A DNA stretch of 32,187 nt, taken from positions 1-32,187 of the forward strand of contig NZ_AEWF01000013.1 in the NCBI RefSeq assembly GCF_000190415.1, in the 5' to 3' direction. The translations under genes were made by a program, and so were the position numbers. Below are positions 6,822-15,322 of the stretch, piece by piece. The DNA is from Candidatus Odyssella thessalonicensis L13 (lineage in GTDB: Bacteria > Pseudomonadota > Alphaproteobacteria > Paracaedibacterales > Paracaedibacteraceae). The first letter of the stretch is position 1, and each line of letters begins with the position of its first letter. The notes beneath the pieces are model-generated. The model worked only from the letters and a program-made list of their open reading frames with translations, was not told the origin of the DNA and ran no database searches.

Positions 6822-7755
6822 TTAGTAAATTAGCTCAGCTGCTTTAACTCTTGCCGGTTCCTCTAAAATAGATAAAACTTTCTCTGCACAATATATCCTT
6901 CCCCATTTACTCTCGTTAATATTCCTCAAAATGCCAATGGCTTCAAGCCTATAAATAGCTTTTTGTACTGTCGTATAATTTACTCCCAGGTCTTGAGCAA
7001 CTTTGCTTATTAAAATGTAAGGATTCCTCACGCTCAATTAATAATAAAGGGATCAGTAAGCTTCCAACTTGCCGGTTACTTCCTAAGGATGGCGATAGAG
7101 CTACAAATTGAAAGTGGCTTAGAGCACACTGGATTAAAGGCGGTAGCATCTTGTCTTGAAAGACCCATCGAAGTTTTTCTAAATCCGCCTTCAAGCTTTC
7201 CTGTTGTGAGAATACAAGGTTGGTTCTAGGGAAGGAAGTTTCAGAGGAGTGAATTACTTTTAACTTAGTTCTCAAATCTTTTGGATGATTTTGATAAGAA
7301 TTAATATCATGTTCTAAGATTTGCTGGACATTTTGAAGAAGGGGCAGCGATAAAGGCTCATTTTTCAAGTGCTCTATTCCATAATTGAGGGCCTTGTCAT
7401 AATTCTCGACTTGCTTTAATTCCCTAGGATAAAGGCCAACATAGGCTCCTGCCTCATTCAAACATATTTCTCGAATTGTGGCACGAGACCCTTCTATTCT
7501 ATTAGAGAACACGGCTTCCCGAAGCCTGAGAGATGGGAGAAAGAGGTGAAGATCAAGTAATTTGCTATTAACGTTTGCTAGCTTGCCGAGGAGGTAATCC
7601 GCTCGTGATAGAATGCTCACGAGGGCAGTACTCCATTCGAAGGCAGACGTTAAATAGTTTTGCGCCAAAGCAGGGCTATCCCTTAATGTTTTGTCAATTC
7701 TTATAGCAGATGACAGTTGTTTATTCACTTTGATTTCCTTAATAAAACTTAACAA
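6822..7755 (-). pseudogene. Fic/DOC-family AMP-transferase, degenerate and internally deleted
   Basis: The 5' frame (7755 to 6949, TTG start) carries a good Fic_N region with the inhibitory-helix motif S84-N-R-I-E-G (84-89), and the approach to the active site (L-P-P-L-I-Q-C-A-L-S-H-F-Q-F, 204-217). Where Fic proteins have H-P-F-x-D-G-N-G-R-x-G-R it reads S-P-S-L-G-S-N-R-Q-V-G-S (221-232), so the catalytic His, both motif glycines and both arginines are gone. Just after L-L-I-P-L-L-L-I-E the frame is lost. The C-terminal winged-helix domain (K-A-I-Y-R-L-E-A-I-G-I-L-R, Y-C-A-E-K-V-L-S-I-L-E-E-P) resumes in another frame at 7037-6822, with the intervening helices (roughly 100 residues in intact relatives) missing. 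Fic enzymes transfer AMP to hydroxyl side chains of target proteins; this copy cannot. Confidence 0.8.
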
Positions 7756-7959
7756 AAAAATGACATGAGAGGCCTATTCATGGACAAATACCGCTTTGAC
7801 CCGTTTTGACCGGGAAACATAGCAGCCCTGAATAAGATTCTTTATCAGCAGGAAGCCCAATACCTCTAATGTCCCCCTCTTTTCAGTTGGGTTAAAAGAT
7901 AATACGATGATAATCCTAATGCAAAATAGGAACCCAATTTAATAGGGTGCGTATACTTT

Positions 7960-10530
7960 TTAAGGATTTATTTCCCCTGCTTCTAAACGAAGTACTATCC
8001 TTGTTGCCCTATAATTTCGCTTTGCTGCTGCCATCCTATAATATTTGAGTGCTTCTGCAAGGTCACGAGGCACACCATGGCCATATATATAGCAATGCCC
8101 AAGCTCACAATAAGCGTCACTATCTCCTTGTTCAGCAGCACGCCTGTACCATTTTACTGCTTCGTGATGATCTCGTGTGACCCCTTGACCTTCATAAAAG
8201 CAGATACCTACATTATATTGAGACTCAGAATGCCCCTGCTCAGCAGCGCGCATATACCATTTAAATGCTTTCCGTAAATTTTTGGTGACCCCTTGGCCTA
8301 CATCATAATAGTGTCCAAGGTCATGTTGACATGCTATATTGCCTTGCTTGGCCGCTAACTTGCACCATTTTACTGCTTCTTTATAGTTTCGTTCCACACC
8401 GGTACCTTCATGGTAGCAAGTTGAGAGGTTCAGTTGTGCCCCTTCATGACCTTTTTCCGCCGCAAGTCTGTACAATTTTACTGCTTCCTTATAATTTTGT
8501 TTTATCCCTACCCCAAGGTCATAACACACTCCTAACCAGAATTGTGCCTCTACGCTCCCTTGTTTAGCAGCACATTTGTACCACTTTACGGCCTGATCAG
8601 CATCACGTGGCATTAAAATGTTCTGATAATACCAGTCACCCAATGAGGATTGCGCATTCATGAGACCACGTTCAGCATTACCTTTTAACCATTCTAATGC
8701 CTCTCCAAGATCTAGATTCCTCCCCCCATCTTTCTGATACAGGGCCAATAAATTGCCATAAGCAGACTTATCATTTTGATCTGCAGCGCGCCGATACCAT
8801 TTTTCTGCCTTTTTAATATTCTGGGCTACTCCTTGACCTTGCTCATAGCAAACGCCCATATTAAATTGGGCCGAAGCAATCCCTTGTAGGGCGGCACGTT
8901 TATACCATTTGGCAGCTTCAGTGTAGTCTTGCTTTACTCCTTTTCCTAGATAATATAAATTAGCAAAATTGTACTGTCCCCATTTCTCCCCGTGCTCTGC
9001 TGCAAGCTTATAATATTTAACCGCTACATTTAAATCTTGGAACGCTCCTTCTTCTGAATAATAATTTCCAAGCTTTACAAATGCTGGGGCGCATCCATTA
9101 TTAGCGGCGCTTTTAAACCAATTTATTGCTTCTAAATGATTAACTTCGCCTCCTTGCCCTTCTTTATACATGATTCCCAACCAGAATTGTGCCTCCGCAT
9201 CGCCACTTACAGCAGCCAATTGATACCACTTTCTTGCTTCAGAATAATCTCTAGCAATGAATTTTCCTTGATAATAAAAAGATGCCAGCATTGTTTGGGC
9301 TTGAGTATCCCCTTGCTCTGCTGCCAGAGAACACCATTTTATCATTTTTGTTGATGAGGCTATGCTTGCTAAGCTATCTCTATATAAAATTGCAAGATTT
9401 CGTTGCGCTGGCGCAAATCCCTGTTTAGCAGCCGCACGCAGCCATTTCTTTGCTTGCATCAGATCTAATGGAACACCCTCGCCCTTAACATAGCAATAGC
9501 CTAGATTGGATTGAGCCTCTAAGCAATTATTCTCAGCAGCAAGACTAAAAAATTCAACGGCTTGAGTATGCAATTTTTCCTTAACCGATAGGGAGGAGAT
9601 ATTAGAAGCCTTCAAATGAAGACCGATGTTATTCAGTACCTCAGCAGAGTAGTTTTGCATTAAGCCATTCTTTAAAAGATAAGTGGTGTCCTTTTCTATA
9701 AGCCTCTCAATTAACTTTCCTATTAAATTTACGTCCTGCGTAAATTGCGCAGAATTCATGGTGGATACTTCCCCAGGTATAAAGAAACCCAATGAATGTA
9801 GTATTAAACCCAGCTCCAATTCAAGCTCATCTTTATGGCTGATATCCTTTTCTAATAAAGTTACAAGAGAGTTTTTCCAAGTGCTATCCTCTGCCGCATT
9901 ATTATGCAATAAGAGGGAATTTAGTAGAAAGGCATGAGGCAATCTTTTCTGTTCGCAAAACTGATGAAGCTCTCTAATTTTCTCTAAAATCTTCTTAGAT
10001 TGTACGTTAGGAATTTTCTCCTCTTCATGAAAAGTAGAAGGTATTATAGGGGAGATACCACTAAGGAATAATATCTCATCTACTAGATTACTTAATATTT
10101 TATTTTCATATAAGCATCCCTCTTGGTAATCTTTAAGAAGGTTTAGAAAATTTGTTCTAAATAAATAAGTGGTTTGCCATGGATTCGGGGAATCGGAGAT
10201 TAAAGGTCTGTTTTCTTTTATAGTTTGGCGATAAAATTCTTCTGTAATAGCTTGGCTATCTGTAGCAACCATAGAAAAGTTTAGAATATCCCGCTTATCC
10301 TGCAAAAAGGATAAGATATGTATTTTAAGCTCTATTGGAAGCCTTTCCCAGTCGCTTTCTAGATTTTCAACAGAGCCATTAAGGTTACTTCCTGCCATAT
10401 TCAAGGTTGTAGAGTTGATCTCATATATTTTATTATCTTCAAATCCTTCTATTGCATTTACTAAATTTAAAGGAGTTAGAGAGGCACAGAGATAAAAGAT
10501 TCTTTTAAAGTTTTTTGCTAATTTATACAT
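7960..10530 (-). CDS. Exported F-box-like plus Sel1-repeat protein (eukaryote-like effector candidate)
   Basis: The 856-residue protein begins with a signal-peptide-like N-terminus (basic K-L-A-K-N-F-K-R, then hydrophobic to about residue 26, L-V-N-A). Residues 61-103 fit an F-box: W-E-R-L-P-I-E-L-K-I-H-I-L-S-F-L, then D-I-L-N-F-S-M-V-A, then the position of the final aromatic. A helical stretch follows to about 320. Then come 14 consecutive Sel1 repeats of about 36 residues each (about 325-850), some degenerate (repeats 2, 5, 8 and 9). F-boxes recruit substrates to host SCF ubiquitin ligases via Skp1. Bacteria lack Skp1, and such proteins in Legionella and Amoebophilus act in the host. I infer a secreted effector that redirects host ubiquitination, with Sel1 repeats as the target-binding part. 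AGGAA lies 9-13 nt upstream of the ATG. It is transcribed in the same direction as the lipoprotein genes upstream of it. Confidence 0.8.
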   Translation of the reverse strand: MYKLAKNFKRIFYLCASLTPLNLVNAIEGFEDNKIYEINSTTLNMAGSNLNGSVENLESDWERLPIELKIHILSFLQDKRDILNFSMVATDSQAITEEFYRQTIKENRPLISDSPNPWQTTYLFRTNFLNLLKDYQEGCLYENKILSNLVDEILFLSGISPIIPSTFHEEEKIPNVQSKKILEKIRELHQFCEQKRLPHAFLLNSLLLHNNAAEDSTWKNSLVTLLEKDISHKDELELELGLILHSLGFFIPGEVSTMNSAQFTQDVNLIGKLIERLIEKDTTYLLKNGLMQNYSAEVLNNIGLHLKASNISSLSVKEKLHTQAVEFFSLAAENNCLEAQSNLGYCYVKGEGVPLDLMQAKKWLRAAAKQGFAPAQRNLAILYRDSLASIASSTKMIKWCSLAAEQGDTQAQTMLASFYYQGKFIARDYSEARKWYQLAAVSGDAEAQFWLGIMYKEGQGGEVNHLEAINWFKSAANNGCAPAFVKLGNYYSEEGAFQDLNVAVKYYKLAAEHGEKWGQYNFANLYYLGKGVKQDYTEAAKWYKRAALQGIASAQFNMGVCYEQGQGVAQNIKKAEKWYRRAADQNDKSAYGNLLALYQKDGGRNLDLGEALEWLKGNAERGLMNAQSSLGDWYYQNILMPRDADQAVKWYKCAAKQGSVEAQFWLGVCYDLGVGIKQNYKEAVKLYRLAAEKGHEGAQLNLSTCYHEGTGVERNYKEAVKWCKLAAKQGNIACQHDLGHYYDVGQGVTKNLRKAFKWYMRAAEQGHSESQYNVGICFYEGQGVTRDHHEAVKWYRRAAEQGDSDAYCELGHCYIYGHGVPRDLAEALKYYRMAAAKRNYRATRIVLRLEAGEINP

Positions 10531-10666
10531 ATTAATTTCCTATTACTTTCTTATAAAGGGTTTCAATAGAGGCCTTTTCACTAATTTAGCATTTCTATAC
10601 AAAGTACAAGAGAAGTGGAAATCTTCTGAGTTAAAAGACTTCCCATATCTCCTTAATTTAACTTCC

Positions 10667-11419
10667 TTATTCATCAGCTATATGAGCGGGGTTTTTTAGA
10701 GCTCTTTCGAACTGGATAAAGTTCTGGGTTGTAATTTGATTCAGAGCCTCTTTTAAGTGGCGTCCATTCTCTGCCGCCCACTGCTTAGCATTTTGATGCA
10801 GATCGTTAGTCGCTGAAGGAAGCTGGTAAGCTGCACTGACATTAAATCTGAAAAGCGGCTTATCGAACGGGTTATCGGCTTTAACAAGATTTTTTAGCTT
10901 AGTGCTGGCAGGATATAGACTTAAGTAAATTGTCCCACGCATGACGGTCATCTTAGGGTTGAATCTATAAACGTAACTGGTAAATAATACGCCGTCCTTG
11001 GTAGAGGTTTGAACGATTTGCGCTGGGTCTTGGCCTGCTTTTAGAACTTTAAGAGGGTCTGCATGCAGCCAACCAGTTTGCTGGAAGCTTGTAGTCAATT
11101 TGGCCATGACTTTTTCTTGTAATCCATAACTAGCAAACTCTTTTTGTAGGTCTTCCATGGCGCCTTCAGCTCGGTCTTGACGATAAGCCATGACAGCACA
11201 ATCCATTAAACCAAATAGTAAACCTCCGCCGGTATAAGTCGCAATATTTGAGCTTTCAATATCAGCGATCATCTTAATTTGGCCTTCTTCTAAATAAGGT
11301 TGAGTGCTACTGATTTGATGCTTAACTTGATCGGGCAGGGCTACAAACTGGGGGGTTGTTGAGCACCCAGACATAATAAAAACGCTGACAAGAATCGGAA
11401 ATAAGGTTTGAGTTTTCAT
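10667..11419 (-). CDS. Lipoprotein of unknown function
   Basis: The 250-residue protein has a type II signal peptide (M-K-T-Q-T-L-F-P-I-L-V-S-V-F-I-M-S-G-C) with lipobox M-S-G-C and lipidated Cys at 19. A Gly-rich hydrophobic stretch (T-G-G-G-L-L-F-G-L-M, about 63-72) and a soluble alpha/beta-looking remainder follow, with no recognised domain. It is probably anchored in the outer membrane facing the periplasm. AAAGGAG lies just ahead of the ATG, 14 nt after the stop of the preceding lipoprotein gene, so the two are co-transcribed. Confidence 0.75.
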   Translation of the reverse strand: MKTQTLFPILVSVFIMSGCSTTPQFVALPDQVKHQISSTQPYLEEGQIKMIADIESSNIATYTGGGLLFGLMDCAVMAYRQDRAEGAMEDLQKEFASYGLQEKVMAKLTTSFQQTGWLHADPLKVLKAGQDPAQIVQTSTKDGVLFTSYVYRFNPKMTVMRGTIYLSLYPASTKLKNLVKADNPFDKPLFRFNVSAAYQLPSATNDLHQNAKQWAAENGRHLKEALNQITTQNFIQFERALKNPAHIADE

Positions 11420-11433
11420 AATAAAGTCTCCTT

Positions 11434-12027
11434 TTATGCTTTAGGGGTACAGGTGATTTTAAATTTCTGAAGGGTATCTTGGTTTTCTTGCGTGAAAGGG
11501 ATCACGATCGGATAGCCTTCTTTATTGGATGAGTCAATACGGAAAGATACTCGGGTGGCCAGAATAATCTTATCCATTAGTTCTTGGGATAAGAGAAAAG
11601 TCATGCTTCTGCGAGTGACTTCTATAACGCGCCCGAGCATCAGACTTCTTCCTGAAGGCAGAGCAACATTATACTGCTTAATTTCTTCTAAAGGATCTTT
11701 TAGGGAATGAATAACCTCTAAAGGATAATCATTGCCATCAATCCTCAGGATGAGGGATTCCGACGGATTAAGCGTATAATCCCGTTTGCCCGCCTTGACT
11801 GTTTTTAGGATACCTTTAACCTTTAAAGGATTTCCCGGCTCCATTTTGAGGGTAAGAGCTGCATCATCAGCATTTCTCTCAGGTCTAATTCGATGAATCT
11901 TAGCGCTACAACGGTCTTGTCCTAAAAGAAAATCCTTCTCTGTCTTGATCTCTGATGAAGGGGTACAGCCACATAAGAGAACGCATGAGATTAAAGAAAG
12001 TTGTCTGATAGGAAAAGATGAGTTCAA
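11434..12027 (-). CDS. Lipoprotein of unknown function (TTG start preferred)
   Basis: The longest frame starts at ATG 12063, but a very strong ribosome binding site (AAGGAGAGG, 12032-12040) sits 7 nt ahead of a TTG at 12027. Starting there gives a normal lipoprotein signal (basic R at position 8, then L-S-L-I-S-C-V-L-L-C-G-C) with the lipidated Cys at residue 21. The 197-residue product has a beta-rich-looking body without a recognised domain (R-I-D-G-N-D-Y-P-L-E-V, T-R-V-S-F-R-I-D-S-S). It is the middle member of three successive lipoprotein genes and is followed 14 nt later by the next one, which implies a shared transcript and possibly a shared envelope complex. Confidence 0.7.
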   Translation of the reverse strand: MNSSFPIRQLSLISCVLLCGCTPSSEIKTEKDFLLGQDRCSAKIHRIRPERNADDAALTLKMEPGNPLKVKGILKTVKAGKRDYTLNPSESLILRIDGNDYPLEVIHSLKDPLEEIKQYNVALPSGRSLMLGRVIEVTRRSMTFLLSQELMDKIILATRVSFRIDSSNKEGYPIVIPFTQENQDTLQKFKITCTPKA

Positions 12028-12104
12028 TATACCTCTCCTTGTATTGTATAAATATTGAGTCATTTCAATTTCTTCTGGATTTTAGGGGGATTAATAGGTT
12101 TAAT

Positions 12105-12551
12105 TTAAAACTTGTTCCTATTTTCGCTTGAAAAATAGCGCTGACTAAATTGCTCAAACTGTGGACTAATGGTGAAGCCTGTTTCTGCTTCTATATCGTG
12201 CAGAATTGACCTAAGACCATTAATGAAGTCAGCTTGTGATAATTTGCTATCTCTAATTTGCTTTACAAGATTATCTACTTTACAAGTAATAGATTTCTTT
12301 TGAAGGCCTTTATTGTTTAAAGCTTTTATTAAGATTAGAACTAATTCACTGTCATCAGTGGTTAGTTCTCCTGAGTTAGCCATTTCGAAAGCCTTCCACA
12401 CAACTCCTTGTAAATAAGCAGGATTAATTATTTCTGAGTGATTGAATTTAGAACTTTCAGGCAATAGCCTCTTAGAGGTGTTGAAGTTGTAATTGTGGGG
12501 TGTACATGCACAAAGAATTGCTAATAGGAAACTTAGATAAACAGCTTTCAT
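12105..12551 (-). CDS. Small lipoprotein of unknown function
   Basis: The frame is open from 12677, but the internal ATG at 12551 has AAAGGAATT ahead of it and starts directly on a lipoprotein signal, M-K-A-V-Y-L-S-F-L-L-A-I-L-C-A-C, with the lipidated Cys at 16; the 42 residues before it are discarded. The 148-residue product is mostly helical and charged after the lipobox and matches no family I know. It is the first of three lipoprotein genes in a row; the spacing to the next start (about 77 nt) allows one transcript. Confidence 0.7.
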   Translation of the reverse strand: MKAVYLSFLLAILCACTPHNYNFNTSKRLLPESSKFNHSEIINPAYLQGVVWKAFEMANSGELTTDDSELVLILIKALNNKGLQKKSITCKVDNLVKQIRDSKLSQADFINGLRSILHDIEAETGFTISPQFEQFSQRYFSSENRNKF

Positions 12552-12676
12552 TGAATTAATTCCTTTTTTGGCATAAAAAATTTCGCCCTTAAAGAAGTGC
12601 TGCTTCTTTAAAGTCGATTTGCTATATGGTCTAGATTGTTGATCCTTAAGGATCAGATTTATAGGGTAAGCTTTCA

Positions 12677-12701
12677 AGGAGGCTCATGAATAGGGCCTCC
12701 T
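12677..12701 (-). terminator. Hairpin after the receiver-domain gene
   Basis: AGGAGGC (12677-12683) pairs with GCCTCCT (12695-12701) around an 11-nt loop. On the minus strand it begins 13 nt after the stop of the 405-residue gene. The following bases (TTGAAAGCTT) are only partly T-rich, so termination may be weak and read-through into the lipoprotein genes is possible. Confidence 0.45.
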
Positions 12702-12713
12702 CATAATAATTTA

Positions 12714-13931
12714 TTATGCAGCCTCTGCTGCAGAGTTTACCCTTTTAGTCACAGCATCAAGATGACGATTTCGCCTCATCTCTACCGATTCATCCTGCTG
12801 TACCTTCTTTGGAGAAGAATTACCCCAGAAGTAGTTATAAGCAGTCTTGCTGAGAGACCAGGAAGTGGTTGCAGCAGATTTGCCCACCGATAAAGATAGT
12901 TCACCAGTTTTTAGTATCGCCTCAGCTCCATATTTGGCGATATAGCCCCCGGTTGCTGTAAGGGCCATCTTTGCAGCTGTTGATTGAGAAGCCATCATGC
13001 CCAGTTTTGTTGCTGCAGCAATACCGGTGATCCCGCTTATACCCATCATATTTAAAGCATAGGAAGCTCCATAATAGGTTCCCCATAAAAGAGCGGCAGG
13101 ACCATACATATAGGTAACAGCCAAGCCCGCCCCAACAGTGCCAAACTTAATAGCGGAGATTATCCCACTTGTCACTGAAGACTCTTCCTCAACATGGTTG
13201 GCTGTAGGCAGTTCTTGCATCGTCACTGTTGTATTGTCCACCTTTGATAAGGCAGGCGTCTCATTGACAACAGTAAATCCCTGCACTCTGGCATCTTGGG
13301 AATATTCCTGCGTGCCTTGTTTTTCAAGAATTGATTGAATGTGCTCAATAAATAGCGGATTCGTCAATATTGAACCCTCATCGCTAAGAGAGTGCCATTG
13401 CTTCAATAGAAATTGGCTAGAGTTTTGAGTTAGCTCTCTAAAATAATTGAGCTGAGCTTCTTTCAAATAGGTGCTAAGAATCTCTTTCGCTTTAGGATCC
13501 TTTTTATACAAATAAAAGTTGATAAGCCCTTTATTAAAAGCATTTACTGCTGCCTTATGATCTAGATCTGTAGTCAGGTAAATCTTCTGGATGTCTGGAT
13601 CAGTTATTTTACGGCAAACTTCTAAACCACTGTTCTCTGCTATTTGATCACTAATTATGACACAGGAAACGGCTTCAAATCGCTGGGGATTATAGATCTC
13701 CTCATGAAGATAAATTATATTATTGCAATCTAATCCCTCTTCATAACTGCTTAAAATTCTCTCGAAAAGTAATTCAGATTTCTCACTCTTATTTAAATAG
13801 TTAAGAGCTGAGTCTATACTAGTAAAGTATGAAATCTGAGAGTGATCATTAAGCAGACTCGCAACTGACGCTGGATCCTCAACGATACAAACAGTCTTAG
13901 TAGGGAAGAAGCAGAGAGGAAAGTATGTCAT
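12714..13931 (-). CDS. Receiver-domain protein with a hydrophobic, Gly/Ala-rich C-terminal tail
   Basis: Residues 11-155 read as a response-regulator receiver: acidic pair E18-D19 in V-C-I-V-E-D-P, phosphoacceptor D95 in V-I-I-S-D-Q, T120 in I-Y-L-T-T-D, and K143 in F-Y-L-Y-K-K-D. A longer than usual insertion lies between the acidic pair and D95. A helical linker (156-255) leads to a hydrophobic Gly/Ala-rich region (about 256-370: G-T-V-G-A-G-L-A-V-T-Y-M-Y-G-P-A-A-L-L-W-G and more), then a charged tail. No DNA-binding output domain exists, so the output is probably protein-protein or membrane-associated. Its ATG overlaps the TGA of the XRE gene by 4 nt (ATGA, 13928-13931), giving translational coupling. 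No histidine kinase lies in the window. The hydrophobic region may be membrane-inserting; this is inference. Confidence 0.7.
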   Translation of the reverse strand: MTYFPLCFFPTKTVCIVEDPASVASLLNDHSQISYFTSIDSALNYLNKSEKSELLFERILSSYEEGLDCNNIIYLHEEIYNPQRFEAVSCVIISDQIAENSGLEVCRKITDPDIQKIYLTTDLDHKAAVNAFNKGLINFYLYKKDPKAKEILSTYLKEAQLNYFRELTQNSSQFLLKQWHSLSDEGSILTNPLFIEHIQSILEKQGTQEYSQDARVQGFTVVNETPALSKVDNTTVTMQELPTANHVEEESSVTSGIISAIKFGTVGAGLAVTYMYGPAALLWGTYYGASYALNMMGISGITGIAAATKLGMMASQSTAAKMALTATGGYIAKYGAEAILKTGELSLSVGKSAATTSWSLSKTAYNYFWGNSSPKKVQQDESVEMRRNRHLDAVTKRVNSAAEAA

Positions 13932-14290
13932 TGGCTTTCCTTGTCAATTTTTACGCTCTCAATTGTTCCTTGAATGCCAGAAACTTTCATCTGAATCTTC
14001 TGCCCCCGTAAGTTTTCAGAAGACAACCATAATGAATCCTCGTCCATTGAAAGAAAAATCTTGTCAAATCCATCAAAAAAGTAGTTAGGAGTAACTGAGA
14101 GTATTTTGCAGAGGCAGTAAAGACGACTAACAGAAATACTATCTGCACTGCGCTCATACTTAGAAATCTGTTGGGGTGTAATTCCTAAAATCTCTGCTAT
14201 TTGATATTGCTTAATGTTTAGTTCTCGCCGCCTCTCTTTCAATCTTTGTGCAATATGCACCCCTATAGAAAATGAATTGATGTCCGTCAT
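13928..14290 (-). CDS. XRE-family helix-turn-helix regulator
   Basis: I choose ATG 14290 (120 aa) over the longer frame from 14362, because the first 24 residues of the long form look non-coding and AAGG lies ahead of 14290. Residues 12-72 are a Cro/C1-type HTH (A-Q-R-L-K-E-R-R-R-E-L-N-I-K-Q-Y-Q-I-A, G-I-T-P-Q-Q-I-S-K-Y-E-R). The recognition helix starts at T38. The C-terminal 45 residues are unassigned. It is the first gene of a two-gene operon with the receiver-domain protein, so the pair may work as a regulator and a phosphorylation-responsive partner. Target sites are not identified. Confidence 0.85.
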   Translation of the reverse strand: MTDINSFSIGVHIAQRLKERRRELNIKQYQIAEILGITPQQISKYERSADSISVSRLYCLCKILSVTPNYFFDGFDKIFLSMDEDSLWLSSENLRGQKIQMKVSGIQGTIESVKIDKESQ

Positions 14291-14393
14291 CGAAATATAC
14301 CTTGCTAGAATTTTCAAAAAGCATCTTACTGGTTGGAAGCAACTTAAGCTTTCAACCGTCAAAATAGATAAAAAATATAATGATAAAAAGTTG

Positions 14394-15074
14394 TTAAAGA
14401 GGCAAAACTCGAGGAAAAAGTATTATGTTCCCCCTTCTCTCGGCTACCTTATCTGTAATTGTATCCTGAGGAATTTTTAGTAAACTTATATCTGAGCGAC
14501 AAGAATGCTGAAGATATCTTTTTAAAATATTATAATCTCTCTGCATAACCCATAGCTGTTTATAGAGATCAGCTTTAATATTATTGATCTGCGTGTAAAG
14601 ATTACCTAAATGATGCCCGCAGATAGAAAGGGTAAAAATATCACGCTTTCCTTTTAAGGTTAACTGAGAATAAGCAGAAGTAAATAAAGTATCAAAATCC
14701 CAGATATGAGCAGCATCCTCCGTGGTAAGCATCAGCCTTACTTCCTCTTTATCTAATTGTTGAGCGCTATATATACTAATTAAGAGCCCCTGAAGAACAA
14801 TTTCAATAAGAGCAGCATCATATAAAGGTGGACAGATTCGTCTCATTTGAGGGTTTTCTAGAAGAGTAAAACTATCTATCTGTATCTCTTCTGCGCCAGC
14901 ATGAATAGTCATAGACAATTTGATCTGTGTTTGTTTTTGCTTTAAAATTAATTGGGGACCAGAAGTGGTGTGGGAAAATATAAGCTCATATGAGAAAATT
15001 AAGTCTCTCAATAGCCATCTGCTGACATAATCTTTTAAGCTCGCAGCAAATTCTTTACCGGTACTAACTTTCAT
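14394..15074 (-). CDS. Hypothetical protein
   Basis: ATG 15074 (226 aa) is preferred over 15107 because GAGGGAATTAAT stands directly ahead of it. There is no signal peptide or clear membrane segment. The protein has mixed beta and helical patterns (Q-L-I-L-K-Q-K-Q-T-Q-I-K-L-S-M-T-I; L-W-V-M-Q-R-D-Y-N-I-L-K-R-Y-L) and ends in a basic-hydrophobic tail (N-I-I-L-F-P-R-V-L). I recognise no family. It lies about 100 nt upstream of the XRE gene in the same direction and may share its regulation. Its own upstream region is the long AT-rich spacer with inverted repeats. Confidence 0.55.
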   Translation of the reverse strand: MKVSTGKEFAASLKDYVSRWLLRDLIFSYELIFSHTTSGPQLILKQKQTQIKLSMTIHAGAEEIQIDSFTLLENPQMRRICPPLYDAALIEIVLQGLLISIYSAQQLDKEEVRLMLTTEDAAHIWDFDTLFTSAYSQLTLKGKRDIFTLSICGHHLGNLYTQINNIKADLYKQLWVMQRDYNILKRYLQHSCRSDISLLKIPQDTITDKVAERRGNIILFPRVLPL

Positions 15075-15322
15075 ATTAATTCCCTCACTAAGCAATAATG
15101 ATAACAATAGGATTTATAAGTTTTTTGTTGAGAGCCTTAACTCTAAACAAATACTTTCTTCCTAACTTTGTACTAATCGCTGTGATAAAGCTTAAATCTG
15201 AATTAGTCCAACAAAAAGTTGATGCTTTAACTATGAATTTTTTTTGTAATTAGATTTATTTACTTGAAATAAAGCGGTTTTATTAGATTTAGGCTAATGT
15301 AGGCCGTAAAATGAGGGGCAAA

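Noticed and set aside
6753-6833. 26-codon plus-strand ORF after an AAGGAG
   Set aside because: The ribosome binding sequence is only 2 nt from the ATG, the peptide is unremarkable, and it runs antisense into the Fic remnant.
8077-9937. Several plus-strand open frames of 66-84 codons
   Set aside because: They are antisense shadows of the regularly spaced Sel1 repeats of the 7960-10530 gene.
14214-14480. 88-codon plus-strand frame
   Set aside because: It is antisense to the XRE gene and its upstream spacer, with no recognisable domain.
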